64,000 nucleotides of DNA from Pseudoalteromonas shioyasakiensis (GCF_024518675.1 NZ_JANIGL010000005.1:62001-126000); one strand, 5' to 3'. Counted from the stretch's first letter, positions 28,237 through 37,613 are shown. A program made the numbers and translations. Notes: generated from the sequence alone by a model not told the origin.

Positions 28237-30582
28237 TTATTTTAAATTTTGTATTAACCAATATAAATCAGAATGCACGCCTGCCGCGGTGACTTCTTTA
28301 CCAGCACCAGGGCCTTGTATCACAAGCGCATTATCACTGTACCACTGGCTGTTAATAACGAAAATATTATCGCCTGGTGTTAAATTAGCTAAAGCATCAC
28401 CTTGGTTGGCAAATGCTAACCCCACTTTCGCTGTGACTTTATTATCAACAAGTGACAAAGCGCCAGTATAGCGCAAAACTTGCCCTCGCTCGCTCGCCTG
28501 CGCGGCTTTATCAGCAATAAAGCTATCTAGCTGTTGCTTGTTATCTAAAAACGACTGCCAATCACCTTGCGCTAATTGCTCAGGCATCAGTGCTGTTAAG
28601 TCAATATCGTCAAGCTCTAACGTTAAACCTAACTCACGCGCTAGAATAAGTAACTTACGCTGCATATCTCGGCCAGATAAGTCTTCACGCGGATCAGGCT
28701 CTGTAAAACCCATTTGTTGTGCTTGCAATACTAAATCTGAAAATGGCACGCTGCCATCATAGCTACTACACAACCAAGATAACGTACCAGAGAACACCCC
28801 TTCAATATGGGTGATTTTGTCGCCACTATTTTGTAAATCTGCTAAAGCAAAATTAATCGGTAAGCCTGCGCCAACAGAGGTGTTATAACGCCATAATAAA
28901 TTACGCTCAGCTAAATTGTGGCGTAATGCTTGATACCAATCATTATTAGCAGTCCCTGCGTATTTATTAGCGCTGATCAAATGACAATCTAAATTAACAA
29001 AATCAGGATAAAGTAAGCTAAATGACTCACTGGCGGTAATATCAATCACCACTTTGTGTTCGTAATCCAGCTCACTTATATGCGTTAATAAATCAGCCTG
29101 CTGATAATCAACGGCTTCGTTATCCCATTGTGTTTGCCATTGCTCCAGGCTGATGCCACTTGGGCTAAATAACATTTGCTGAGAACGTAATAAGCCTACC
29201 AACTTCACGCTGTAATGTTGCTCTAAACGATTTAGCTGTTGTGATAGCTGGGAAATAAACACTTCGCCAACATTTCCTAAACCAGCGATGATCACTGCAA
29301 GCTCTTGGCCTTTATTGATTAACTTGTCGTGTAATAGCGTTAATACATCGCTATCAATTGCTTGGTCGGTTAATAGTAATGCATATTCAGTATCTTGGTG
29401 GCTAAAGCGAGGCGCTAAACTTTGCTCACCAAGCAACGAGGAAGCCTGTAAAGATAAATGAGCTATATCGTTACTTGGCGCGACAATAGCGCAACCATGT
29501 AGGTTTGACTCAATAATATTAGCGCGACCTTGTAAATGACTCACCACCTGATGAGTAGCATGGCCCGGTACTAATAAATAGGTATCACCCTGTTTTACAA
29601 AGTGATGCAAGCTATGCTGAATAAGTTGACTCAACTCACCCACTTCACCCGCATTGAGTTGATCGACTCGTAATAAATCAATATTTTCTAACGTGGTGAT
29701 AAAACGCTTGGCTTTACTGTAGCCTTCTTTCACTATTTCTGTGGCACTGGCTTCGGTATCAAAGCTGCTGCGCACGAGCAGTTTTATATCGGTGTTTTTT
29801 AAAGGTGATAATGTTTTCGCATGTAAAACAGGATTGCCTAATCGCGCTAATAAATTAGCTTGGCCACGACACACTTTTGAGTACTTTAAGGCTTTATTGA
29901 CCTTACGGGGGTCAGTACTAAATACACCTTGCGTGTCGGTCCAAATAGACACTTGTTGCGCATGGCAATAATTACCCAACAATGTCGCACTATAATCACT
30001 GCCATTACGCCCAAGGGTAATTGTTTCGCCTTGACAGTCGCTTGCAATAAAACCGGTAACCACATTAATATGCTCAGGGCTCACTAACTCGGCGCAAGCG
30101 TGCTGATTTTTTTGGTGCAGTAATTGCCCATCATTTAAAGTGAATAATTGACGAGCATCAATATCTTTTGCCGCTAAGCCCAATTGTTGTAAATATCCGG
30201 CAAGTAATCTCGCCGACCATACTTCGCCATGAGCAAGTAAAGCCGACTCCGCCAAAATTTGCTGCTTTGCTTGCTCAGCTAATTGTGTCAGTTCTTGCTG
30301 CAATAAGCTAAGGGCCTGCTGTTTTACTTGCGCCGTTAAGAGCTGCTCAATCAAGGTTCGCTGGTGATTATCTAATAATAATAAAATGTCACTAACTGCT
30401 TGTTGATCTCCCTGCTGGTAACTTTGCCACAACTTAACCAAAGTATTCGTTGTTTTACCTGCGGCAGAAACCACAACACAATCACCTGCTTCACTATTAG
30501 CTAAGATGATATTAGCAACCGCTTGGTAACGTTCAGGTGAGCTTAAACTCGAACCACCAAATTTATGTACTATATTAACCAT
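28237..30582 (-). CDS. metL: Bifunctional aspartokinase II / homoserine dehydrogenase II
   Basis: MetL catalyses the first and third steps from aspartate toward homoserine and methionine. The N-terminal kinase has KFGGSSL near residue 8, GHGEVWSARLL and GRNGSDYSATLLG. The C-terminal dehydrogenase has a Rossmann segment (VIIAGLGNVGEVF), SANKYAG, and GAGLPIN with GVFSGTLSWL and TEPDPREDLSGRD. It lacks obvious threonine-type regulation, in line with the E. coli MetL model. ATG 30582 (MVNIVHKFGG) is chosen, six nt after the metB stop codon; a GTG at 30594 would overlap metB. The product is 781 residues. Confidence 0.95.
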   Translation of the reverse strand: MVNIVHKFGGSSLSSPERYQAVANIILANSEAGDCVVVSAAGKTTNTLVKLWQSYQQGDQQAVSDILLLLDNHQRTLIEQLLTAQVKQQALSLLQQELTQLAEQAKQQILAESALLAHGEVWSARLLAGYLQQLGLAAKDIDARQLFTLNDGQLLHQKNQHACAELVSPEHINVVTGFIASDCQGETITLGRNGSDYSATLLGNYCHAQQVSIWTDTQGVFSTDPRKVNKALKYSKVCRGQANLLARLGNPVLHAKTLSPLKNTDIKLLVRSSFDTEASATEIVKEGYSKAKRFITTLENIDLLRVDQLNAGEVGELSQLIQHSLHHFVKQGDTYLLVPGHATHQVVSHLQGRANIIESNLHGCAIVAPSNDIAHLSLQASSLLGEQSLAPRFSHQDTEYALLLTDQAIDSDVLTLLHDKLINKGQELAVIIAGLGNVGEVFISQLSQQLNRLEQHYSVKLVGLLRSQQMLFSPSGISLEQWQTQWDNEAVDYQQADLLTHISELDYEHKVVIDITASESFSLLYPDFVNLDCHLISANKYAGTANNDWYQALRHNLAERNLLWRYNTSVGAGLPINFALADLQNSGDKITHIEGVFSGTLSWLCSSYDGSVPFSDLVLQAQQMGFTEPDPREDLSGRDMQRKLLILARELGLTLELDDIDLTALMPEQLAQGDWQSFLDNKQQLDSFIADKAAQASERGQVLRYTGALSLVDNKVTAKVGLAFANQGDALANLTPGDNIFVINSQWYSDNALVIQGPGAGKEVTAAGVHSDLYWLIQNLK

Positions 30583-30587
30583 TATTC

Positions 30588-31853
30588 TTACCACAATGCC
30601 GTATGTGCAGGTGTTAGTTTAAATGAACTTGTTTGCTCACCCTGTTGTTGTGCAGCTGCTTTTTGCGCAATAGCTTGCTCACCTTGATTACCTTGACCTG
30701 GCTTTACTTTATTAAATACGCGTTCTAAATCAGCCACCAAATCTTTAACATCTTCAATACCAACAGAAATACGAATTAGGGTATCGCCCACACCAGCTTC
30801 AAGACGGGCTGTTGCGTCCATGCCTGCATGAGTCATGGTAGCCGGATGGCAGATTAAGCTTTCAACGCCACCTAATGACTCTGCTAAGCTAAACTGTTCA
30901 AGGCTTGTTAAAAATGCAGCAGCATCATGCACATCACCCTTAATATCAAAACTTACCATACCACCAAAACCACGTTGCTGTGCTTTGGCCAGTTCATGCT
31001 GCGGGTGTGATTCAAGACCAGGGTAATAAACTTGGCTTACATAAGGCGAGCTTTCAAGATATTGTGCTATCACGAACGCATTTTCTTGATGCTGACGTAA
31101 ACGTACATTTAGCGTGCGTAGACCCCGTAGGGTTAAATAGCTATCAAACGGCGCGCCGGTAATACCGATATTATTCGCCCACCACGCAAGCTCATCACCT
31201 AATTCTTGGTTTGCAGCAATCACGGCGCCACCCACAACATCTGAGTGCCCATTTATGTATTTAGTCGTCGAGTGCACCACAATGTCTACACCAAACTCGA
31301 TTGGGTTTTGTAAAGCCGGAGATAAGAATGTGTTATCGGCTCCTACTAAGGCGCCGCACTGTTTAGCAATAGTGGTAATCGCTTTAATATCGGTAAGACG
31401 CAAAATTGGGTTACTCGGTGTTTCAATCCAAATTAACTTAGGTTTGATTTCAAGAATTTTTTTATGATTTTCGGCTTTAGTTAAATCTAAAACCACTAAC
31501 TTTAATAACCCACGCTTTTCAAGCGAAGTAAATAAACGGTAGCTGCCGCCATAGCAGTCATGAGGAATAACTAAAGTATCATCACTATTAAGTAGTTGAG
31601 TTGCTAAATGTACCGCCGACATACCCGTGGCTGTAATAATTCCTTTAGCGCCCCCTTCAAGCTCGGCCAAGGTTTCAGCTAATATATCGCGATTTGGGTT
31701 GCCACTGCGGCCATAATCGTATTGGCGTTTAGTATCAAAATCAGCAAATGAATAGGTTGTTGATAAATGAAGAGGCGGTACAACTGCACCATGATGTTTA
31801 TCAGCATCGATACCATTTCGTACCGCGATAGTTGCTTTGTTCTTTTGACTCAT
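30588..31853 (-). CDS. metB: Cystathionine gamma-synthase
   Basis: MetB joins an activated homoserine ester to cysteine in methionine synthesis. It is a PLP enzyme of the Cys/Met family: YDYGRSGNPNRD near residue 41 and the PLP-lysine segment VVHSTTKYINGHSDV near 192. At 421 residues it is longer than E. coli MetB (386). The difference is a Gln/Ala-rich C-terminal tail after residue 385 with no obvious fold. It is first in metBL. A met box and a promoter lie just upstream, so MetJ repression is expected. A related lyase function cannot be excluded from sequence, but the metL/metJ context favours MetB. Confidence 0.94.
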   Translation of the reverse strand: MSQKNKATIAVRNGIDADKHHGAVVPPLHLSTTYSFADFDTKRQYDYGRSGNPNRDILAETLAELEGGAKGIITATGMSAVHLATQLLNSDDTLVIPHDCYGGSYRLFTSLEKRGLLKLVVLDLTKAENHKKILEIKPKLIWIETPSNPILRLTDIKAITTIAKQCGALVGADNTFLSPALQNPIEFGVDIVVHSTTKYINGHSDVVGGAVIAANQELGDELAWWANNIGITGAPFDSYLTLRGLRTLNVRLRQHQENAFVIAQYLESSPYVSQVYYPGLESHPQHELAKAQQRGFGGMVSFDIKGDVHDAAAFLTSLEQFSLAESLGGVESLICHPATMTHAGMDATARLEAGVGDTLIRISVGIEDVKDLVADLERVFNKVKPGQGNQGEQAIAQKAAAQQQGEQTSSFKLTPAHTALW

Positions 31854-31872
31854 AACGTCACCTACAATAAAT

Positions 31873-31896
31873 GGATGTTTAGACGTCTAAAAGGTT
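31873..31896. promoter_or_regulatory. MetJ operator (met boxes) upstream of metB
   Basis: 31881-31888 is a perfect met box, AGACGTCT. The adjoining octamers GGATGTTT (31873-31880) and AAAAGGTT (31889-31896) match 5 and 4 of 8 positions in the same register. MetJ binds cooperatively to tandem 8-bp boxes, so a 2-3 box operator fits. It lies just downstream of the metB -10, at the expected start of transcription. Confidence 0.75.
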
Positions 31897-31920
31897 AGAG
31901 GATCAGTCCCCATAAGTCAA
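31892..31920 (-). promoter_or_regulatory. metB: metB promoter
   Basis: On the minus strand TTGACT (31920-31915) and TAACCT (31897-31892) are 17 nt apart. The predicted start falls in the perfect met box. The -10 is weak. Confidence 0.5.
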
Positions 31921-31994
31921 AACATTTGTGGTGCTACCAGAGCATTATTAGCAGTAAAGATATTTAGCTCGCTAGATGGCTAAATAACAAGTGT

Positions 31995-32022
31995 TTGACT
32001 ATCTTTTTTAAAACGATAGAAT
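31995..32022 (+). promoter_or_regulatory. metJ: metJ promoter
   Basis: TTGACT (31995-32000) and TAGAAT (32017-32022) are 16 nt apart, about 65 nt before the metJ start. I see no good met box beside it. Confidence 0.55.
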
Positions 32023-32089
32023 TTCCCGCATCTTTGCAAAGCAACGGGGCGATGCAAACAATTAATAACCTGAGGCAACGATACTTCTT

Positions 32090-32410
32090 ATGGCTAAATG
32101 GAACGGTGAATATATTCATCCATACGCAGAACACGGTAAAAAATCAGAACAAGTGAAAAAGATCACCGTGTCTATCCCACTTAACGTGCTAAAAGTGTTA
32201 ACCGACGAGCGTACCCGCCGTCAAATTAACAATCTACGACACGCGACTAACAGCGAACTACTTTGCGAAGCATTTTTACATGCTTTTACTGGGCAACCAC
32301 TGCCAAACGACGAAGACTTGCGTAAGGACAACCCTGAGAAAGTACCTGAAGAAGTGAAGAAAATCATGCTTGAGATGGGACTTGAAGTACCTGTACTTAA
32401 CGAAGATTAA
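32090..32410 (+). CDS. metJ: Methionine repressor MetJ
   Basis: MetJ is a ribbon-helix-helix repressor using S-adenosylmethionine as corepressor. The 106 residues are nearly colinear with E. coli MetJ (105), including [19 protein letters not shown] (DNA-binding strand), [20 protein letters not shown] and [14 protein letters not shown]. It is divergent from metBL, as in E. coli. A strong terminator follows. Confidence 0.98.
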   Translation: MAKWNGEYIHPYAEHGKKSEQVKKITVSIPLNVLKVLTDERTRRQINNLRHATNSELLCEAFLHAFTGQPLPNDEDLRKDNPEKVPEEVKKIMLEMGLEVPVLNED

Positions 32411-32450
32411 ATCATTACTTATTTATTCCTGCCTTCAGGAATTAGATACA

Positions 32451-32486
32451 AAAAAACCTCAGCAACTTTTGTTACTGAGGTTTTTT
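32451..32486. terminator. Bidirectional terminator between metJ and the malic enzyme gene
   Basis: Arms AAAAAACCTCAG (32451-32462) and CTGAGGTTTTTT (32475-32486) pair across a 12-nt loop and serve both convergent genes. Confidence 0.88.
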
Positions 32487-32504
32487 ATTGCGTGATCGTT
32501 TGGT

Positions 32505-33746
32505 TTAAGCCATATAGTTTTCAGGCATATCGATTTGCGCAACACCTGAATCAATAGCAGCTTGCGCTACCGCTTTTGCTATACGTGGCAACAAACGTGG
32601 ATCCATAGGCTTAGGTATGATGTACTCAGGACCAAACTCCAATTTATCAACACCTGCAGCTTTTAATACTTCAACAGGTACCGGCTCTTTTGCAATACTG
32701 CGAATAGCATCTACAGCTGCAATCTTCATTTCATCATTTATTTGGCTAGCACGCACATCAAGGGCACCACGGAAAATAAACGGGAAACATAAAACATTGT
32801 TTACTTGGTTAGGGTAGTCAGAACGCCCCGTCGCCATAATAAGATCTTTACGAGCGCTGTGAGCAAGCTCAGGTGCGATCTCAGGATCTGGATTTGAGCA
32901 AGCAAAGATCACCGGCTTATCGGCCATCAATTTTAAGTCTTCTGCCGCTAGTAAGTTAGGCCCAGACACACCAACAAATACATCAGCATCGGCGATAACG
33001 TCTTGCAAGGTGCGCTTATCTGTATTATTTGCAAACAACTGTTTATATTCATTTAAATCGTCGCGACGAGTATGGATAACACCTTTACGGTCAAGCATAT
33101 AAATATGCTCACGCAATGCGCCACATTTAATAAGTAGCTCCATACAAGCAACCGCTGCAGCGCCGGCGCCTAAGCAAACAATAATCGCATCTTCAATATT
33201 TTTGCCTTGTACTTCTAAGGCATTGATCATACCCGCAGCAGTAACGATTGCAGTGCCATGCTGATCATCATGAAAAACAGGAATGCTGCAGCGCTCAATT
33301 AACGCCTTTTCAATTTCAAAACACTCAGGTGCTTTAATGTCTTCAAGGTTAATACCGCCAAATGTATCTGCGATATTGGCAACGGTATTGATGAAATCTT
33401 CAGTTGTGCGATGCTTAACTTCAATATCAATTGAGTCAAGACCTGCAAATCGCTTAAATAATAAAGCTTTACCTTCCATAACTGGTTTTGAAGCCAACGG
33501 ACCTAAATTACCCAAGCCTAATATAGCAGTACCATTAGTGATAACAGCCACCATATTACCTTTGCCCGTGTATTTATAAGCATTAGCCGGATCAGCTGCA
33601 ATTTCGCGCACAGGTTCAGCAACACCTGGACTATAAGCTAGAGCGAGATCATTAACGGTTTCAGCTGGCTTAGTAAGCTCAATGCTGATTTTTCCTGGAA
33701 CGGGGTGAGCATGGTAATGTAATGCTTGTTCACGAAAGTCTGACAT
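32505..33746 (-). CDS. Malic enzyme, short form without phosphotransacetylase domain
   Basis: The enzyme decarboxylates malate to pyruvate with reduction of NAD(P). The 413 residues cover only the malic and NAD-binding domains: LAYSPGVAEPVREI, TNGTAILGLGNLG, LEDIKAPECFEIE (metal-ligand region), FHDDQHGTA and CLGAGAAAVACMELL (Rossmann glycine loop). E. coli MaeB is about 760 residues because of an extra inactive phosphotransacetylase domain, absent here. Cofactor preference cannot be settled by eye. It is probably transcribed alone from the large upstream gap. Confidence 0.92.
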   Translation of the reverse strand: MSDFREQALHYHAHPVPGKISIELTKPAETVNDLALAYSPGVAEPVREIAADPANAYKYTGKGNMVAVITNGTAILGLGNLGPLASKPVMEGKALLFKRFAGLDSIDIEVKHRTTEDFINTVANIADTFGGINLEDIKAPECFEIEKALIERCSIPVFHDDQHGTAIVTAAGMINALEVQGKNIEDAIIVCLGAGAAAVACMELLIKCGALREHIYMLDRKGVIHTRRDDLNEYKQLFANNTDKRTLQDVIADADVFVGVSGPNLLAAEDLKLMADKPVIFACSNPDPEIAPELAHSARKDLIMATGRSDYPNQVNNVLCFPFIFRGALDVRASQINDEMKIAAVDAIRSIAKEPVPVEVLKAAGVDKLEFGPEYIIPKPMDPRLLPRIAKAVAQAAIDSGVAQIDMPENYMA

Positions 33747-34309
33747 AACGCGATTTTATCCTGCAAGTAAGTTAAGTTTAAAGTGAGAGTGAGCAGTTCT
33801 AAGCGAACAATACCTATATTATAATTAAATTCAAGCAATATCAGGTCTATCCTGTTATATGCTATATCAGTTAATTTTATGCGTTTTGCCAGCATTTTTA
33901 GCAAAAAATTCCAAATTCGCATAATTAAAACACTAACAAAGCATCAAAAAACCCAGCTAAGTTTGCATGAATTTACAGCAAATAGTACAACAACAGCTAT
34001 AGATTGAAAAAACAGAACAATAGTCGACGATAGCAACAAATACCGACATTTTTGCCCATTTTAAAAACACTAACAGTAGTAACACCTTCTGCACTAGTAA
34101 TGAATATAGTGAATTAAATAGTGTTTGTCTGTTCTTTACAGACTATAACCAGTATAAAAAGCAGAAATATTAGTCAGTATAATAGTTCACTGAAGCAGTC
34201 AGTTGCTGGCAACAAAGTAATACAGAAAGGGAATTTTTGAATTAAAAGCCTTTGCAAACAAGGTGTGTATACTTGCTTAAAGTCGCTTTTATTAAATTGC
34301 AGGCACAAA
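33747..34309. other. Long AT-rich intergenic region between the malic enzyme gene and rpmE
   Basis: About 560 bases without a credible gene. It should hold the malic enzyme promoter on the minus strand. One short hairpin (GTCTGT / ACAGAC, 34127-34143) is visible, with no T run. No tRNA, mobile element or long repeat was seen. A 94-codon minus frame that overlaps the malic enzyme start has poor composition and is not called. Confidence 0.5.
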
Positions 34310-34331
34310 AAAAGCACCCTAAGGTGCTTTT
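34310..34331 (-). terminator. rpmE terminator
   Basis: AAAAGCACC / GGTGCTTTT with loop CTAA. On the minus strand it is followed by further T residues, about 20 nt after the rpmE stop. Confidence 0.85.
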
Positions 34332-34350
34332 CTCAACACAAAAGCAGAAA

Positions 34351-34563
34351 TTACTTGCTGCTAAGTGAACCGAAACGCTTGTTAAAGCGATCAACACGGC
34401 CACCTGTGTCTAGAATCTTTTGCTTACCAGTGTAAAACGGGTGACACGCAGAACATACGTCTAAGTGGATGTCTTTACACAAAGTTGAACTAGTTTCGAA
34501 TTTATTTCCGCATGAACAAGTTGCTGAAATTACTTCGTACTTAGGGTGAATACCTTCTTTCAT
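34351..34563 (-). CDS. rpmE: 50S ribosomal protein L31, zinc-binding form
   Basis: This 70-residue ribosomal protein of the large subunit has a CSCG pair near residue 16 and further Cys in [10 protein letters not shown], marking the zinc-binding (C+) form rather than the Zur-regulated Cys-free paralogue. [18 protein letters not shown] is the conserved C-terminal stretch. It is divergent from priA, as in E. coli. Confidence 0.97.
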   Translation of the reverse strand: MKEGIHPKYEVISATCSCGNKFETSSTLCKDIHLDVCSACHPFYTGKQKILDTGGRVDRFNKRFGSLSSK

Positions 34564-34593
34564 AGAAACCTCTAGTTAAGGCCGCATCGCTCT

Positions 34594-34610
34594 CCAAACC
34601 CGAAGTCTGG
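34594..34610 (-). promoter_or_regulatory. Leader hairpin upstream of rpmE
   Basis: On the minus-strand transcript CCAGAC and GUUUGG (with one G-U pair) close a UUCGG-type loop about 30 nt before the rpmE start. L31 is reported to control its own mRNA through the leader in E. coli, so this may be the equivalent element; the match is structural only. Confidence 0.3.
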
Positions 34611-34795
34611 CACCATACGTCGTTTAAATCAAAATAATTGGACGCGTATTCTAAGCAACAACCCCGCCCGCTACAAGCTTTAAATACGTTTTTTGCTAAT
34701 AAAATGAGCAAAAACTTTAAACCCAGCATTTGCTGATAGGTTTTTTACCGTAACTTTAGTACATTAGCTGTCTTGTTGGTTTTTGTTGAGTTGCT

Positions 34796-36982
34796 ATGAG
34801 TTTTGTTGAAGTTGCTATAAAAGTTCCGCTACAGCGCACTTTTGATTACAGCCTACCGGAACAACTTAATGGTTTATCAATAACGCCACAAGTTGGAGCG
34901 CGAGTAATTGTACCGTTTGGCACGAAAAAAAAAGTGGCGGTAGTACTTGCCCTAAAAAACCATACTGACGTACCCGCAAATAAAATTAAAGCGCTATTAG
35001 AAGTGATTGATGATGAGCCTATTTTATCCGCGCAGCACCTCGACTTATTACGCTTTACTGCCCGCTATTACTGCTACCCTTTAGGTGAAACAATCCACAT
35101 AGCACTACCGGGGGCATTACGCCAAGGCGAATGTCCTGATAAAAGCAGCATTAATATGGTCGCTTTAACTGAAAAAGGCGCCAAGCTTCCCTCTTTAAAA
35201 GCTAAAAGCCAACTAGATTTATTAAAACAATTGGCTGAGTCTGGTAAATCATCTCTTACCGAACTAAAAGCACTTGGCTTTAATAAAAAAACCATAGATA
35301 GCCTGCTCAACAAAGAGCTTATAAATCAAAGCATAGAGCACGATAACCAATGGCAACAACAAGCACCACGTATTGGTACTAAGCCCATATTAAATAAAGA
35401 GCAAGCCGTAGCATGCACAACAATAAACCAAAGCACGGGTTTTAACAGCTTTTTGCTCGAAGGCGTAACAGGCAGCGGTAAAACTGAGGTTTATCTGCAA
35501 TGTTTAGAAGAAGTATTAAAACGAGGCGAACAAGCTTTAGTACTTGTCCCTGAGATTGGCTTAACACCGCAAACAGTTAACCGCTTTCGTCGCCGTTTTG
35601 TAGATACCCCTATTATGCTTTGGCATTCAGCCTTGACTGATAACGAACGCCTACAAACATGGCGTTTTTGTGAAAAAGCCAGTTGCGCCATTGTGATAGG
35701 GACACGTTCGAGTATATTTTTACCATTTTTAAAACTCGGTATGATCATTGTCGATGAAGAGCACGATAGCTCATTCAAACAGCAAGATACCTTACGCTAC
35801 CACGCAAGAGATTTAGCGGCTTATCGTGCTTTTCAGCATAAAATACCGTTAATATTAGGCTCTGCTACACCCGCATTAGAGACTCTACACAAAGCAATTA
35901 ATGGTAAATACCAGCTACTGAGCCTAACCCAGCGAGCACAAACCAGCACAGCTAATAAATTTCAGCTGTTAGATATGAAAGGGCAACCTGATCAAGCGGG
36001 TATCGCCCATGCCAGTCTTGCTACCATGCGTCAGCACTTGGCCCGAGGCAAACAAGTCATGGTATTTTTAAATCGCCGTGGCTTTTCACCTACGCTCATT
36101 TGCCATGAATGTGGCTGGCTAAGTGAATGCTCTCGTTGTAGTACCAGCGCTACGTTTCATAAAGCCATAGGACAGATGATTTGCCATCACTGTGGTGAAC
36201 AAGAACGGGTACCACACCAATGCCCCGACTGCGGCAGCACACAGATATTCCCCAATGGTAAAGGCACCGAGCAAATCGAAGAGTTTTTAACAAACGAATT
36301 TGCTGATATTCCTATCAGCCGGATTGATCGTGATTCAACTAGGCGTAAAGGCAGCTTAGAAAAAGCCCTTGATGATATAAACCAAGGCGGTGCGCGTATT
36401 TTAGTTGGCACGCAAATGTTAGCCAAGGGACATCATTTTCCTGATGTCAGCTTAGTGCTTATTTTAGATGTAGACAGTGGCTTATATTCATGTGACTTTA
36501 GAGCCACAGAGCACCTTGCACAACTAGTAACCCAAGTTGCTGGCCGTGCTGGTCGTAGTGGAGAGCCGGGTCACGTGTTACTGCAAACACACTTTCCTGA
36601 GCATCCATTATTACAAGATTTAGTGAATAACGGTTATCAAGACTTTGCTCGTTTTGCATTACAAGAACGTGAAGATGCCGAGCTGCCACCAATCACCAAT
36701 ATGGCCATTGTTCGTGCCCAAGGCCATAACGTTAAGCAAGTCGTGGATTTTTTAACTGATTTAGTTCCAGTCCAAGGTGTAAGTGGTATACAATTGTTAG
36801 GACCAATTCCTGCTCCGCTTGAAAAAATAGCAGGAAAATATCGTTTTCAATTACATATTCAAGCGCTTGATCGCCAATTATTACACCAATATTTAGCGCA
36901 AATGATTGATTATTTAAGTACCAGCAAACTCGCCCAAAAGGTACGCTGGAGCTTAGATATCGACCCAATAGATATGATTTAA
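34796..36982 (+). CDS. priA: Primosomal protein N' (replication restart helicase PriA)
   Basis: PriA recognises stalled forks and D-loops and reloads the replisome. The 728 residues have the 3'-OH-binding N-terminal domain, Walker A GVTGSGKTEVY (near residue 224), DEEHDSSFK (Walker B), and a zinc-binding insert CHECGWLSECSRC...CHHCG...CPDCG (near 443-483). The helicase C-terminal motifs ILVGTQMLAKGHHFPDV and QVAGRAGRS follow. It is colinear with E. coli PriA (732 residues). It is followed after 20 nt by ftsN. Confidence 0.98.
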   Translation: MSFVEVAIKVPLQRTFDYSLPEQLNGLSITPQVGARVIVPFGTKKKVAVVLALKNHTDVPANKIKALLEVIDDEPILSAQHLDLLRFTARYYCYPLGETIHIALPGALRQGECPDKSSINMVALTEKGAKLPSLKAKSQLDLLKQLAESGKSSLTELKALGFNKKTIDSLLNKELINQSIEHDNQWQQQAPRIGTKPILNKEQAVACTTINQSTGFNSFLLEGVTGSGKTEVYLQCLEEVLKRGEQALVLVPEIGLTPQTVNRFRRRFVDTPIMLWHSALTDNERLQTWRFCEKASCAIVIGTRSSIFLPFLKLGMIIVDEEHDSSFKQQDTLRYHARDLAAYRAFQHKIPLILGSATPALETLHKAINGKYQLLSLTQRAQTSTANKFQLLDMKGQPDQAGIAHASLATMRQHLARGKQVMVFLNRRGFSPTLICHECGWLSECSRCSTSATFHKAIGQMICHHCGEQERVPHQCPDCGSTQIFPNGKGTEQIEEFLTNEFADIPISRIDRDSTRRKGSLEKALDDINQGGARILVGTQMLAKGHHFPDVSLVLILDVDSGLYSCDFRATEHLAQLVTQVAGRAGRSGEPGHVLLQTHFPEHPLLQDLVNNGYQDFARFALQEREDAELPPITNMAIVRAQGHNVKQVVDFLTDLVPVQGVSGIQLLGPIPAPLEKIAGKYRFQLHIQALDRQLLHQYLAQMIDYLSTSKLAQKVRWSLDIDPIDMI

Positions 36983-37002
36983 GGTTAAAACTCAAAACAC
37001 TG

Positions 37003-37533
37003 ATGGCACAACACGACTTTATTAATAAAAAACCGGGCAACCGTAACAGTAAAAAACAACCTCCCGCTAAAAAGCCATTTCCGGTTTTATTGGTCATTTT
37101 AACTACATTGTTAGTCGGTGGGTTTTGCTTTGGTTTATGGTATGTAAAAACCAACGCTGATCCAAAACTTGTTGAGCAACAAGCCAACCCAAGTAAAGTA
37201 AAAGAAAAAGTAACGCTGGCAAAACCACGCCCGCCAGAGTTTATAAAAGAAATAAAAGAGCACGAAGTCCAAGTCGAAGTTAAAGAGCTTGAACAAAAAG
37301 GCCCTTATGTCATGCAATGCGGGTCATTTAGAACTCGCTCTCAAGCCGAGACATTGAAAGCTAAAATAGCGTTTGCCGGGCTTATTGCCGAGGTGCGCGA
37401 AACCACCGGCAGCAATGGTATTTGGTATAAAGTACGCTTAGGCCCTTATAAAACCAAGCGTTTAGCTGAAAGTGATAAAAACAAACTCAAACGTAGCAAA
37501 ATAATGGGCTGCGGAATTTGGCTTTGGACTTGA
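37003..37533 (+). CDS. ftsN: FtsN-like cell division protein with SPOR domain
   Basis: The 176-residue bitopic protein has a basic cytoplasmic N-terminus with a KKPGNRN segment, one transmembrane helix (about 27-48), a charged linker and a C-terminal SPOR domain (about 98-176; YVMQCGSFRTRSQAETLKAKI, YKVRLGPYKTKRLAE). FtsN activates septal peptidoglycan synthesis. It is shorter than E. coli FtsN (319) because the linker is short. The priA-ftsN-hslV-hslU neighbourhood equals the E. coli order minus cytR, which supports the name over other SPOR proteins. Confidence 0.85.
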   Translation: MAQHDFINKKPGNRNSKKQPPAKKPFPVLLVILTTLLVGGFCFGLWYVKTNADPKLVEQQANPSKVKEKVTLAKPRPPEFIKEIKEHEVQVEVKELEQKGPYVMQCGSFRTRSQAETLKAKIAFAGLIAEVRETTGSNGIWYKVRLGPYKTKRLAESDKNKLKRSKIMGCGIWLWT

Positions 37534-37555
37534 TTTTCCTCCATTAACCCATATT
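37529..37555 (+). promoter_or_regulatory. Possible heat-shock (sigma32) promoter of hslVU
   Basis: CTTGAT (37529-37534) and ACCCATAT (37547-37554) are 12 nt apart. They resemble the sigma32 consensus CTTGAA / CCCCATNT, with a spacer about one base short. The element overlaps the ftsN stop codon and lies about 60 nt before hslV, whose E. coli homologue has a sigma32 promoter. Confidence 0.45.
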
Positions 37556-37578
37556 AACTTCTCATCAATCGCTTTTTA

Positions 37579-37598
37579 CGAGTCGCCCCTGCGACTCG
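37579..37598 (+). promoter_or_regulatory. Stem-loop in the hslV leader
   Basis: A perfect 8-bp stem CGAGTCGC / GCGACTCG with loop CCCT ends 15 nt before the hslV ATG, just ahead of the ribosome site GAGGAA. No T run follows, so it is not a terminator. E. coli hslVU mRNA carries a stabilising stem-loop in the same place; the sequence here is different. Confidence 0.6.
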
Positions 37599-37613
37599 AT
37601 GATGAGGAATAAC

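Noticed and set aside
33638..33922. 94-codon minus-strand frame overlapping the malic enzyme start
   Set aside because: It overlaps the conserved N-terminus of malic enzyme in another frame and has a Leu/Ile/Asn-rich composition typical of AT-rich non-coding DNA.
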